A stretch of DNA of 64,000 bases from CAWCLK01 sp963796225 (GTDB taxonomy: Bacteria > Actinomycetota > Nitriliruptoria > Nitriliruptorales > Nitriliruptoraceae), in assembly GCA_963796225.1 (NCBI GenBank), contig CAWCLK010000017.1, positions 1 through 64,000 on the forward strand. The letters run 5' to 3'. The position numbers and the translations under genes are program-made. Below are positions 19,557-27,905 of this stretch, one piece after another. Every line of letters starts with the position of its first letter. Within the stretch, counting starts at the first letter, position 1. The notes below the pieces were generated by a model. It was not told the DNA's origin and searched no databases. It saw nothing but the letters and a program-made list of their open reading frames with translations.

Positions 19557-19589
19557 AACCTGTACGACCAGTGGTCGCCCGTACAGGTT
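19557..19589. repeat. Imperfect hairpin built on AACCTGTACG
   Basis: AACCTGTACG at 19557-19566 is answered by its exact complement CGTACAGGTT at 19580-19589. Between them lies a second small palindrome, GACCAGTGGTC. It could be an operator or the fbiC terminator, but no T-run follows. Confidence 0.5.
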
Positions 19590-19619
19590 TCGGGGTGGCC
19601 GTCCGGGAATTTGTCAAGG

Positions 19620-19651
19620 TTTTCCACACAGTTGTCCCCAGATGTGGACAA
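19620..19651. promoter_or_regulatory. Cluster of three DnaA-box-like sites
   Basis: TTTTCCACA (19620-19628), TTGTCCCCA (19632-19640) and TGTGGACAA (19643-19651, reverse of TTGTCCACA) lie 11-12 bp apart. TTGTCCACA is the preferred actinobacterial DnaA box; the other two each differ from it by one base. The outer parts also form the inverted repeat TTGTCC/GGACAA. No replication gene is nearby. Confidence 0.4.
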
Positions 19652-19798
19652 TTTCGCCGGTCGCTCCCCTCAGGTCGAGGTTCTGGGGCGGTGTCCGGAC
19701 GGTCACGGCCATGAACCTGTACCAAAGAACCTGTACAGAAAGTTGACGCAACCCGACCCGACGTGGTTCAGTTGTCTTCAGAGATGGAGGACACCGCC

Positions 19799-20437
19799 TT
19801 GACCACGATGACGATGCCCACCGCATCAGCCGAGACCCTCGACGACGCGCCAGAGGCCCTGCAGCCGGCCGTCGTCGCCCAGGACCTCGAGACCGCCACG
19901 GACGAGGCCCTGCTCGTGCGGTCCGCCGCCGGTGACCGTGTGGCCTTCGCGGAGCTGTACGACCGCGTCAGCCCCCAGGTGATCGGTGTCGCCCTGCGCG
20001 TCCTGCGTGACCGCGCGCTGGCCGAGGAGACCGCCCAGGAGGTCCTGACCGAGGTCTGGCAGAAGGCCTCGCGCTTCGACCCCGACCGCGGGTCCGCCGC
20101 CGGCTGGATCGTGACCTTCGCCCACCGTCGTGCCGTCGACCGCGTGCGCTCCGAGCAGGCCGCCCGCGACCGCAACGACCGCGTCGCCCACCGGGACCAG
20201 GAGCGCTCCTACGACCACGTCGCGGACGAGGTCGAGCGTCGGCTCGAGCACTGGCAGGTCCGCGAGGCCGTCGCCCGCCTGACCGACCGCCAGCGCGAGG
20301 CCATCGAGCTCGCCTACTTCGGCGGTCACACCTACCGCGAGGTCGCCAGCGTGCTCGGGATCCCCGAGGGCACGGCGAAGTCCCGCCTGCGTGACGCCCT
20401 CGCCCGACTGCGCACGCTGCTCGACGAGCTCGGCTGA
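19799..20437 (+). CDS. ECF RNA polymerase sigma factor (SigK-like)
   Basis: A 212-residue sigma factor. Sigma region 2 is at ~30-105 (AFAELYDRVSPQVIGVALRV, VLTEVWQKASRFDPDRGS, TFAHRRAVDRVRSE). Region 4 is at ~145-205 (RLTDRQREAIELAYFGGH, GIPEGTAKSRLRDALARLR). TTG 19799 is preferred because GGAGG lies 8 nt upstream; GTG 19763 and ATG 19808 are alternatives. SigK-type genes usually sit beside a membrane anti-sigma factor, and none is adjacent here. A strong hairpin follows, so it is probably monocistronic. Confidence 0.88.
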   Translation: MTTMTMPTASAETLDDAPEALQPAVVAQDLETATDEALLVRSAAGDRVAFAELYDRVSPQVIGVALRVLRDRALAEETAQEVLTEVWQKASRFDPDRGSAAGWIVTFAHRRAVDRVRSEQAARDRNDRVAHRDQERSYDHVADEVERRLEHWQVREAVARLTDRQREAIELAYFGGHTYREVASVLGIPEGTAKSRLRDALARLRTLLDELG

Positions 20438-20484
20438 GCTGCCAGAGACCACCACCGGGATCGATCCCCGCCAACCGATCCCAC

Positions 20485-20519
20485 GCCGACGCCCGCGGAC
20501 GCCCTCCGCGGGCGTCGGC
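20485..20519 (+). terminator. Strong hairpin terminator after the sigma gene
   Basis: GCCGACGCCCGCGG at 20485-20498 pairs perfectly with CCGCGGGCGTCGGC at 20506-20519 over a 7-nt loop. Only a short T-containing tail (TCTTG) follows, as is common in high-GC actinobacteria. Confidence 0.7.
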
Positions 20520-20559
20520 TCTTGCGTGGACACCTCATCGTCTGGCGTGGAGCGCTGAG

Positions 20560-20565
20560 TACGCT
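20560..20565 (+). promoter_or_regulatory. Candidate -10 box (TACGCT)
   Basis: TACGCT lies 45 nt before the chosen start of the coiled-coil/HhH gene and just after the upstream terminator. The same hexamer precedes several other genes in the window. Confidence 0.35.
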
Positions 20566-20609
20566 GGAAGGGCGGAGGGCGCACGCGGCGTCCCGCACGG
20601 GAGGTGGGC

Positions 20610-21776
20610 GTGAGCGAGGGATCCGTCGGGCAGGCTGCGGGGTCGGACCCGCTGTGGCCGGGCCCCCGTGACCTCGCGGCCCGGCTGGACCGCCTCGAGG
20701 ACCGGCTGGCCGACCTCGAGGGCCTGCGTCCCGCGGTCGAGGCGGCGATGGTGGCGCAGGCGTCGCGGATCGAGGCCGTGCTGTCCGCCGCCCGCCGCGA
20801 CCTGGCCGAGACGGTCGTCGGGGACCACCTGCGGTCCGCGCTGGCCCAGGCCCTCGCGGACGGTGAGGACCGCCTCGCAGAGGTGCAGGCCGCGGTGGCG
20901 GCATCGACCACCCCGATGGAGGCGCTGGCGGGCGCGGTCGAGTCCCTGCACGAACGGGCGGCTGCGGTCGTCGACGACGCCACCGACAACCGCGAGGAGG
21001 TCGGTCGCCTGGTCGAGCAGGTGGCCCACCTCGGCGAGCAGCACGACGCCGCCCTGGCGCAGCTGCGCACCGCGACCGACCGCGCGATCGGCCAGATCCA
21101 GCAGACAGCGACCGACGCCACCGCCGCGGTCGCCGCTCGGCTCGAGGAGGCCGGCCGGCGGTCGGAACGGGCCGTGGAGGCCATCCAGGGGCTCCAGGAG
21201 GCCGTCACGGCCCAGCTGGACGACCTCGAGCGTCGCGCGACCCTGGAACGGGCCCGCCTGACCGGCGCGTTCGTGGAGCAGCTCGCGGACGGCCTGACAC
21301 GACGCGAACGCAAGCGGCTCGCCAAGCGGCTCGAGGTGCCCGAGCCCGCCCCGCTCCCACCGGCCGAACCGGCATCCGAGCCCGAGCCCGCCCCGGCGCC
21401 GGCGGCCGGTCCGAAGGCCGCGGACGTCCCCGCCCCGCCCTCGTCGGACGCGGATGCGCCGCCCGCCGCCGCCACCGACCCGGCGGCGCCGGAGGCACCC
21501 GCCACGCCGCCCACCCCACCCGTGCGGCGCGTGCAGCCGTCCCGGCGGACCCGCCCCGTTCGCGCCACCGCCAGCACGCCGCAGGACCCGGCCGCGACGC
21601 GTCGCGCCCTGGCGGCGGTCCGGGGTCTCGGGCAGGCGCGCCAGTCGGCACTGATCGACCGGTTCGGCACCCTCGCGGGGATCCGCGACGCCTCCGACGA
21701 CGAGCTGCTGGAGGTCCGTGGGATCGGGCCGTCACTGCTGCCGGCCATCCGCGACGCGGTCGGCACCAGCGACTGA
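20610..21776 (+). CDS. Coiled-coil protein with C-terminal helix-hairpin-helix domain
   Basis: About 388 residues and not assigned to a named family. Residues ~20-235 are Ala/Glu/Arg-rich heptad-like helix, predicted coiled coil. Residues ~245-315 are a Pro/Ala-rich disordered linker. Residues ~325-388 contain two helix-hairpin-helix motifs (AVRGLGQARQSALIDRFG and VRGIGPSLLPAIRDAV), a fold that binds DNA non-specifically as in UvrC or RuvA. It may be a nucleoid- or repair-associated protein. GTG 20610 has GGGAGG upstream at suitable spacing; GTG 20604 does not. Confidence 0.75.
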   Translation: MSEGSVGQAAGSDPLWPGPRDLAARLDRLEDRLADLEGLRPAVEAAMVAQASRIEAVLSAARRDLAETVVGDHLRSALAQALADGEDRLAEVQAAVAASTTPMEALAGAVESLHERAAAVVDDATDNREEVGRLVEQVAHLGEQHDAALAQLRTATDRAIGQIQQTATDATAAVAARLEEAGRRSERAVEAIQGLQEAVTAQLDDLERRATLERARLTGAFVEQLADGLTRRERKRLAKRLEVPEPAPLPPAEPASEPEPAPAPAAGPKAADVPAPPSSDADAPPAAATDPAAPEAPATPPTPPVRRVQPSRRTRPVRATASTPQDPAATRRALAAVRGLGQARQSALIDRFGTLAGIRDASDDELLEVRGIGPSLLPAIRDAVGTSD

Positions 21777-21825
21777 CGAGACGTCGCCGCGGCCCCCACA
21801 CGTGGTGTCGGCCGGACCGACGACC

Positions 21826-21875
21826 CACAACCGGTTGTGTTTTCCCTTGACGTCGGCCGGCATCACCCGCAGAAT
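21826..21875 (+). promoter_or_regulatory. Palindrome and promoter upstream of whiB2-like gene
   Basis: CACAACCGGTTGTG (21826-21839) is a perfect 14-bp palindrome. It is followed by TTGACG (21847-21852), 17 bp, then CAGAAT (21870-21875), a good -35/-10 pair. A dimeric regulator at the palindrome would sit just upstream of the -35 box. The TTTT after it also allows reading it as a terminator for the upstream gene. Confidence 0.5.
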
Positions 21876-21962
21876 GACGGCCGTGTAGTTCCCTCCCTGT
21901 GAGGGGTCGGCACACCGTCCGGCGGGAAGACGTCGGGACACCGGCGACGTGGAGGACCGGCA

Positions 21963-22256
21963 GTGGCGATGCAGGCGATGAGCGGGACGTCAGGAACCAT
22001 CGCCGAACTCGGGGCACGCCTCGCGTTCGACGACGAGGCACGCCTGTGGATGCTCGAGGCGCGCTGCCTCGACGCCGACCCCGAGGCGTTCTTCCCCGAG
22101 AAGGGCGGCTCGACCCGCGAGGCCAAGCGCATCTGCGCGATCTGCCCCGTGCAGCAGGACTGCCTGTCCTACGCGCTCGAGAACGACGAGCGCTTCGGGA
22201 TCTGGGGTGGCATGAGCGAGCGCGAGCGTCGGCGCCTGCGCCGTCTGTCGGCCTGA
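21963..22256 (+). CDS. whiB2: WhiB-family iron-sulfur regulator (WhiB2/WhmD-like)
   Basis: A 97-residue Wbl protein with the four [4Fe-4S] cysteines at 35, 58, 61 and 67 (C-x22-CxxC-x5-C), the DPEAFFPE element before them, and the GIWGGMSERERRRLRR turn and basic tail. The GIWGG-SERERR form and the neighbourhood of fbiA/fbiB, metallopeptidase and manB match WhiB2/WhmD, which controls septation with WhiA in other actinobacteria. It starts at GTG. Confidence 0.88.
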   Translation: MAMQAMSGTSGTIAELGARLAFDDEARLWMLEARCLDADPEAFFPEKGGSTREAKRICAICPVQQDCLSYALENDERFGIWGGMSERERRRLRRLSA

Positions 22257-22263
22257 GGACGCT

Positions 22264-22283
22264 CCCACCGGCTGGCCGGTGGG
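22264..22283 (+). terminator. Hairpin after the WhiB gene
   Basis: CCCACCGG and CCGGTGGG form a perfect 8-bp stem with a CTGG loop, 8 nt after the whiB2 stop. No T-run follows. It may separate whiB2 from the membrane glycosyltransferase gene. Confidence 0.55.
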
Positions 22284-22320
22284 GCAGCGTGCGGGGAGGG
22301 GAGCGGTTCGGGGGCTGTGG

Positions 22321-22326
22321 TAGGTT
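22321..22326 (+). promoter_or_regulatory. Candidate -10 box (TAGGTT)
   Basis: TAGGTT lies between the hairpin and the glycosyltransferase gene, inside GGTAGGTTCCCGCC. That same 14-mer recurs before the CheY-like gene at 57275. Confidence 0.3.
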
Positions 22327-22485
22327 CCCGCCCCGCCGAGGCGAGATCGAGCCTGCTCGACTCGCGTCGGCGCTCGTCGGTCGCGCGCCCTTCCCTGCCG
22401 CGTCGGCGATGACCCGCGTGCGACCCTGACGGCTCGAGTGCACCGGGTGCCCCCCGCCCACCTCACCAGGAGGCCGCACCCCGCC

Positions 22486-25400
22486 GTGGCAACGTCCGGT
22501 CCCTCGGTGCTGGCCGTCCTCGTCGCCACGGACGGTGGGGCGTGGCTGCCCGACGTCCTCGAGGCGCTGGAGCAGCAGACCTACCCGAACCTCGACGTCA
22601 TCGCGGTCGACAACGGCTCGCAGGACGACTCGCGCGAGGCGCTGCTCGCGCGCCTGTCGGAGGACCGCGTGCTGGTCGCCGAACGCGACCTCGGGTTCGC
22701 GGGCGCCGTCAGCATGGCCCTGGACGCCGACCCCACCGGTGACCTCGTCCTGTTCGTCCACGACGACCTGGCGCTGCGCCCCGACGCCGTCGAGCACCTG
22801 GTCGCCGCCCTGACCGGAGACCCCCGCCTGGCGGTCGTGGGCCCCAAGCTGGTGGACTGGCGCGACCCGGAACGCCTGCAGCAGGTGGGCTGGACCGTCG
22901 ACGTGACCGGGCGTGCGGACCTCGGGCTCGAACCCGACGAACGTGACCAGGGCCAGCGCGACGAACCCCGCCGGCCGCTGGTGGTCTCCACCGCCGGGAT
23001 GCTCGTGCGTCGGGACGTGCTCGAGTCGATGGGGCGCTTCGACCGCCGGTACCACGTCTTCCGCGACGACCTCGACCTGTGCTGGCGAGCCTGGCTGGCC
23101 GGCTGGGAGGTCGAGGTCGTGCCCGCCGCGGCGGGGCGCCACGTGCGCGCGGCCGCCGGCTACCACCGCCTGGGCCAGTCCGCGCTGCTCGGTCCGCGCT
23201 ACTTCGCCGAACGCAACACGCTGGCCAGCCTGCTGAAGAACTACGGCGCCCTGCGGCTGCTGCTGGTCGTGCCGCTGTTCCTCGCGGTGGGGCTGGCCAA
23301 GGTCGTCGGGTTCCTGGCCACCCGCCAGGTCGGCGACGCGTGGCAGACCATCCGCGCGTGGGCGTGGAACCTGGTGCACCTGCGTCGCACACTCGAGCTC
23401 CGTCGGCACGTCCAGCGGATGCGGCGGCGGTCCGACCGCGAGCTGCGGGACCGCTTCGGCCGCATCGGCCCGCGGGCCCGCGCGTACGGCGAGGCCATCG
23501 TCGACCGCCTCACGGGCGGGGACCTGCGGGTGGACGCCCCGGCCCAGCTCGGCGACGAGCCGCGCACGGCCACGGCCCGGGTCGTGGCCGGTCTGCGCCG
23601 CCACCCGGTGGGGTGGACGGCCGCGGCCCTGCTGCTGCTCGGCCTGGTCATCGCCATCCCGCTGCTGCCCGCGGGCACGCTGCGGGGCGGGGAGCTGTCG
23701 CCGTTCCCGTCCGGCCCCAGCGTCTTCCTCGAGGACTACGCCGCCAGCTGGCACGACGTCGGGCCCTTCGGCACGGCCGCGGACCCCTCGCCGGCGCAGG
23801 CACTGCTGGGCCTGCTGCAGGCCCTCACGTTCGGCAACGCCTACCTGGCCTCCCGCCTGCTCGTCCTCGGGGCGATCCCGGTCGCGTGGTTGATGACCCT
23901 GCGGGCCGTGCGACCGCTGGCGCCGACCCGCTGGCCGCGGGTCGCCGCCGCGACCCTCTACGTGCTCTCGCCCACCGCCCTGGCGGCGGTGCGCACGGGC
24001 CAGGTCGGCGCCCTGGTGGTGCTGGCCGGGCTGCCGGCGTTCGCATCGGCGGTCGTGTCGGCGCTGTCGCGCCGCTCGGAGCCGGCCGCGACGTGGCGGG
24101 CGACCGCCGCGGCCATCCTGGTCGGTGCCGCGATGGTCGCGTTCGAACCGGTGGCGGGCATCGGCGTCCTCGCGGTCCACCTGGTGGCCCTGGGCTGGGC
24201 GGCCATGCGCCCCCGGTCGGAGGAGGTCCGCCGCCGCACCGTGACCCGGGTGGCCACCATGATCGTCGGCACCTTCGCGGTCCTGTTCCCGTGGTCGCTG
24301 TCGCTGTTCGACCCCGACGGCCCGGTCACCGGGGGGCTGGCGCGCGCCGGCGCCGCCGGCCAGCCGTTCTGGCGCTGGCTGCTGCAGGCACCCGAGACGG
24401 CCGGGTTCGCCGGGATCGTCGCGGGCACGGGGGCCGTCCTGGCCGGCGTGTTCGGGATCGTCTTCGCCGCCCGTCGCCGGGGGCCGCTCGTCGTCGGGCT
24501 GTGGACCGCCGTCATCGGCGGCGCGGTGCTGGCCACCCTGACCTCGCGCGCGGGTGCCGACGCGTGGGTGTGGCCCGGTGTGCCGCTGCTGGTCACCTCG
24601 GCGGCCTTCGCCGGCCTGTTGGCGGTGGGGCTGCGGTCGGTCGCGCAGGCGCTCGAGGAGCACGACTTCGGATGGCGCCAGCTCGCCGCCGGCGTGATGG
24701 TGCTCGGGGCGTTGGTCGGCGCCGTCGCCGCGCTCAGCGGCGTCGTCACCGACCAGTGGAGCGGGTACACGGTCGGCTCGCCCGCCCTGCCCGAGTTCAT
24801 CACCGCGACCGCGGAGGAGCCGGGCGCCCCCGCCTTCCGCGTCGTCACCGTGGCCGACCGCGACGGGGTGGTGCGCTGGGACGTCACCAACGGGACCGGT
24901 CCGACCATGGCCGCCTACGGGACCCCGCCGCCCCGCGGCTTCGTCTCCACCGTCGACGACGCCATCCGGGACGTGGTCGGCGGGTCCGACCCCGGGGCCG
25001 GCGGCCGGCTCGGCCTGCTCAACGTCCGGTACGTCATCGTCCCGGCCGCCGGCGTCTCCGAGGAGCTCGAACGCGCCCTCGCCACCCAGCTCGACCTGCA
25101 GCCCCGCCCCGTGGCCGACGGCCTGGTCTACGAGGTCACGGCCTTCGCGCCCCGCGTCTCGTGGGTCCCGCTGTCGACCGTCACCGTGATCGAGCGGCGC
25201 GGCACACCGCCCTCGCAGATGGGCGCCGTGCCCTACGAACGCGTCGGCGCGGCCACCTACCGCGGGCCCGTCCCGGATCGCGGGACGCTGCTGGTGTCCG
25301 AGACCGAGGTCGGCGCCTGGTACGCCCAGCTCGGCACGGGCCGGCGCGTCGAGGCCAGCGGCCTCAGCGGCCTGGTCCGCATCGACGTCCCGGCCGACGC

Positions 25401-25536
25401 CGAGACCGCGACGGTGACCCACGGGGCGCAGGCACGGCGGACGGCCGCCGTCACGCTCGAGGTGCTGGCGGTGCTGCTGGTGCTCTCGGTCATGCTGCGG
25501 CCGCCGTCCTTCGCGCTGGAACGGAAGCCGCTGTGA
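22486..25536 (+). CDS. GT2 glycosyltransferase fused to a polytopic membrane domain
   Basis: About 1016 residues. Residues ~5-260 form a GT2 domain (VLAVLVATDGGAWLPDVLEAL, IAVDNGSQDDSREA, FRDDLDLCWRAWLAGW). It is followed by many hydrophobic segments (~270-310, ~380-740) and an extracytoplasmic C-terminal part (~770-990) with a final TM helix. Such proteins sit beside DUF5719 genes in many actinobacteria and probably act in wall or arabinan/mannan-type glycan assembly. GTG 22486 is chosen because AGGAGG lies 12 nt upstream and homology starts there; the frame is open from 22438. Confidence 0.85.
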   Translation: MATSGPSVLAVLVATDGGAWLPDVLEALEQQTYPNLDVIAVDNGSQDDSREALLARLSEDRVLVAERDLGFAGAVSMALDADPTGDLVLFVHDDLALRPDAVEHLVAALTGDPRLAVVGPKLVDWRDPERLQQVGWTVDVTGRADLGLEPDERDQGQRDEPRRPLVVSTAGMLVRRDVLESMGRFDRRYHVFRDDLDLCWRAWLAGWEVEVVPAAAGRHVRAAAGYHRLGQSALLGPRYFAERNTLASLLKNYGALRLLLVVPLFLAVGLAKVVGFLATRQVGDAWQTIRAWAWNLVHLRRTLELRRHVQRMRRRSDRELRDRFGRIGPRARAYGEAIVDRLTGGDLRVDAPAQLGDEPRTATARVVAGLRRHPVGWTAAALLLLGLVIAIPLLPAGTLRGGELSPFPSGPSVFLEDYAASWHDVGPFGTAADPSPAQALLGLLQALTFGNAYLASRLLVLGAIPVAWLMTLRAVRPLAPTRWPRVAAATLYVLSPTALAAVRTGQVGALVVLAGLPAFASAVVSALSRRSEPAATWRATAAAILVGAAMVAFEPVAGIGVLAVHLVALGWAAMRPRSEEVRRRTVTRVATMIVGTFAVLFPWSLSLFDPDGPVTGGLARAGAAGQPFWRWLLQAPETAGFAGIVAGTGAVLAGVFGIVFAARRRGPLVVGLWTAVIGGAVLATLTSRAGADAWVWPGVPLLVTSAAFAGLLAVGLRSVAQALEEHDFGWRQLAAGVMVLGALVGAVAALSGVVTDQWSGYTVGSPALPEFITATAEEPGAPAFRVVTVADRDGVVRWDVTNGTGPTMAAYGTPPPRGFVSTVDDAIRDVVGGSDPGAGGRLGLLNVRYVIVPAAGVSEELERALATQLDLQPRPVADGLVYEVTAFAPRVSWVPLSTVTVIERRGTPPSQMGAVPYERVGAATYRGPVPDRGTLLVSETEVGAWYAQLGTGRRVEASGLSGLVRIDVPADAETATVTHGAQARRTAAVTLEVLAVLLVLSVMLRPPSFALERKPL

Positions 25537-27415
25537 CGCGCTGGTCCCCCTCCTCCGTCCTGGTGGTCATCGCCCTCGTGGTGGCCGGCCTGGTCGTCCT
25601 GGACCTCGGCATGCCCTCGGCGGCCAGCGATCAGCCGCGACCCCGTCGCGGCCGGACCCGCGGTCGGCGGGGCCTGGTACTGCGCCGCGGGCGGCGTCGG
25701 CGAGACCGACGACCTGTCGGTGCTGACCGCCACGCCGATGACCTCGTCCTCGCCCTCCGACACCGAGATCCGGGCCCTGGACGGCCAGTCCACCGTCGTC
25801 GCCGCCCAGCCCGTGTTCCCCGGCTCGGCCCGTCTGACCGACCTCCAGGTCGAGGGGGTCGGCGGGGACGGCGCCGTCGGTGCCGCCGTGCGGTGGTGGG
25901 ACGAACCCACCGCCACCAGCCGCATCTGGCGCATCGGCGGGCAGGGCGCGACCGGCCTGGTCTCCGGACCCTGTGCCAGTGCCCCCAGCCCCACGTGGTA
26001 CGTGCCGGGGCTCAGCACGGCCGAGGGTGGCAGCGCGCAGCTGTACCTGGCCAACCCGTTCGGCACGGACGCCTCGGTGTCGATCTCGTTCACGACGCCG
26101 AGTGGCCCGGTCGCCCCCATCCTGCTGGAGAACGTCTCGGTGCCCGCCGCGTCGGTGGCCACCCTCGAGCTCGGCGAGTACATCCCGCGGCAGGCCGACA
26201 TCGGCGTGTCCGTGACGACGCGGTCGGGGCGTGTGGTCGTGGAGGGCGTGCAGCGCCTCGACCCGGCGATCGGCGGCATCGACGCCGTGGCCCTGGTCCG
26301 GGCCGCGCCCCGCCTGTCGGAGACCTGGACGATCCCGTGGTCGCTGACCGACCCGTCGGACGAGGCCACGCCCGCCGGCGACGGGGACATCGTCGGGGCC
26401 CCCGCGTCCACCGAGGACGCCAGCAGCGAGGAGCCGACCACCGACGCGTCGAGCACCAGCGAACCCGCCCCGACCGAATCCGATCCGACCGAACCCGATC
26501 CGAGCGAGGCCGCCACCGAGGTGGACCCCGAGGAGCTCGAGACCGAGGCACCCTCGGCCAACGAGGTCCGCACCGCGTCGCCCGGCAAGGGCACCGCGAG
26601 CTGGATCTGGGTGTCCAACCCCGGGGTCGAGGCCGCCGCCGTGACGGTCACGCTGCACACCGCCACCGGTCCGGTGGTCCCCGACATCGGCGACGAGCTG
26701 CTGATCGAGGGCGGGCAGGTCCTGCGCGTCGACCTGCGTGGCCTGCTGCCGCCGGGCCAGTCCGCGGCAGGCGCGACCGTGCGGTCCGAGAACGGCGTGC
26801 CCGTGGTGGCCGGCATGGCCACGCTGGTGGCGCCCGAGGCGGCCAACCCGGACCGGACCGGCTACACGTCCCAGCTCGGCTGGCCCGAGGCCGACTCGGC
26901 CTGGGTGGTGCCCGGCGAGACGGGGGAGGGGCGCCAGCAGGTGCTGCACCTGGTCAACCCCGGGGCCGACGACGCGCGGGTCGACGTGGCGGTGTGGGAC
27001 GGCGCCGCCCTGCGCCGCCCCGAGGGCCTGCAGGGCGTGCGCGTCGGGGCGGGGTCGCTGCTCGAGCTGGACGTCACCGAGGTCGTGGCGGGGGCCGAGC
27101 ACATGGCCGCCTTCGTCACCGCGACCGAGGGCACCGTCGTCGCGGGGCGGCACAGCGTGGGCGAGGACCCGGCCGACTGGGTCGCCCACACGGGCGTGCC
27201 CGCGCGGCTGTGGTCCGGCGGCGACGTGGTGCCCCCGGTGGACCACGACCCGCAGCTGATCGAGCGGCTGGGCACGACGGGCGGCCTGCCCGCGGTCGAC
27301 CCGGACGCCGTCGACCCGGACGCCGTCGAGCCGTCCCCGGACCCCACGCTGGCACCGAGCACGCCGCCCGACGCCGACCACCCCGTCGGAGTCGACGTCG
27401 ACCGAGGCGGGCTAG
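25533..27415 (+). CDS. DUF5719 family extracytoplasmic protein (two frame breaks)
   Basis: GTG 25533 overlaps the upstream stop (GTGA). A membrane anchor (VVIALVVAGLVVLDLG) is followed by repeated Ig-like modules with AQLYLANPFGTDASVSISF and WIWVSNPGVEAAAVTVTL, the DUF5719 pattern. A Thr/Ser/Glu-rich linker lies near residue 290. The frame breaks at about 25630, where removing one base gives GGAWYCAAGGVGETDDL joined to the main frame. It breaks again at about 27370, where removing one base gives a Ser/Thr tail ending at TAG 27413-27415. That stop shares CTAG with the convergent metallopeptidase stop, which supports the repair. It is probably a surface partner of the upstream glycosyltransferase. 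Confidence 0.78.
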
Positions 27416-27843
27416 CCCCAGCCCAGCTCGTCGAGGCGGTCGTCGTCGATCCCGAAGTGGTGGGCGATCTCGTGCACCACCGTCTCGCGGACCAGGTCCG
27501 CGAGCTCCTCGCGCGACCGGGCCCGCAGCTCGAGCGGCCGGCGGAAGATGGTCACCCGGTCGGGCAGCATGGTGTCGCCCCACCCGCGTGCCGTGCGCGG
27601 CACCCCCTGGTAGAGCCCGAGCAGGACCACCTCCTCGCCGTCCTCCAGCGCGTCGGCCGGGGGCACGTCCTCGACGGTGACCTCGATGTTGTCGAGCTCG
27701 GCCAGCAGGGGCTCCGGCAGCGATCCCAGCGCGTCGTCGACCAGCCGGTCGAAGGAGGCCGAGGACAGGGCGCGGTGGCCGGCCACCGGGCGCCGACGCG
27801 GGTCCGGGTGGCGGCGGCGCCGACGGGCGTGACGATCGTCCAT
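27412..27843 (-). CDS. Zincin-like metallopeptidase family protein
   Basis: A 143-residue small metallopeptidase. The zinc motif is HEIAHHFGIDDDRLDELG at the C-terminus (HExxH plus a downstream Asp), preceded by TIFRRPLE and a RETVVHEI helix. The N-terminus is very Arg-rich. Relatives of unknown substrate sit between whiB2 and manB in mycobacteria and streptomycetes. The ATG is at 27843. Confidence 0.88.
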   Translation of the reverse strand: MDDRHARRRRRHPDPRRRPVAGHRALSSASFDRLVDDALGSLPEPLLAELDNIEVTVEDVPPADALEDGEEVVLLGLYQGVPRTARGWGDTMLPDRVTIFRRPLELRARSREELADLVRETVVHEIAHHFGIDDDRLDELGWG

Positions 27844-27905
27844 GACTCCAGCGTACGGGGGGTGGGTACGTCGGCGCGCGCGAGCGCTGTGCTTCACTGC
27901 GCCCC

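Larger units (their letters stand above)
19527..19798 (+). promoter_or_regulatory. Repeat-rich control region before the ECF sigma gene
   Basis: This 272 bp, poorer in GC than its surroundings, holds no gene. It contains four copies of AACCTGTAC (19557, reverse complement at 19581, 19714, 19728), three DnaA-box-like 9-mers at 19620-19651, and a possible -35 TTGACG at 19743-19748. GGAGG at 19786-19790 is the ribosome site for the sigma gene. Confidence 0.5.

Noticed and set aside
19620..19651. Chromosomal replication origin
   Set aside because: Only three boxes, no AT-rich unwinding region, and no dnaA/dnaN/gyrB neighbours.
21205..25422. A 1405-codon open frame on the minus strand and similar giant frames (23079-27680 plus, 35252-38047 minus)
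   Set aside because: They are Arg/Gly/His- or Val-rich shadows of well-supported genes on the other frames, a normal effect of very high GC at third codon positions.
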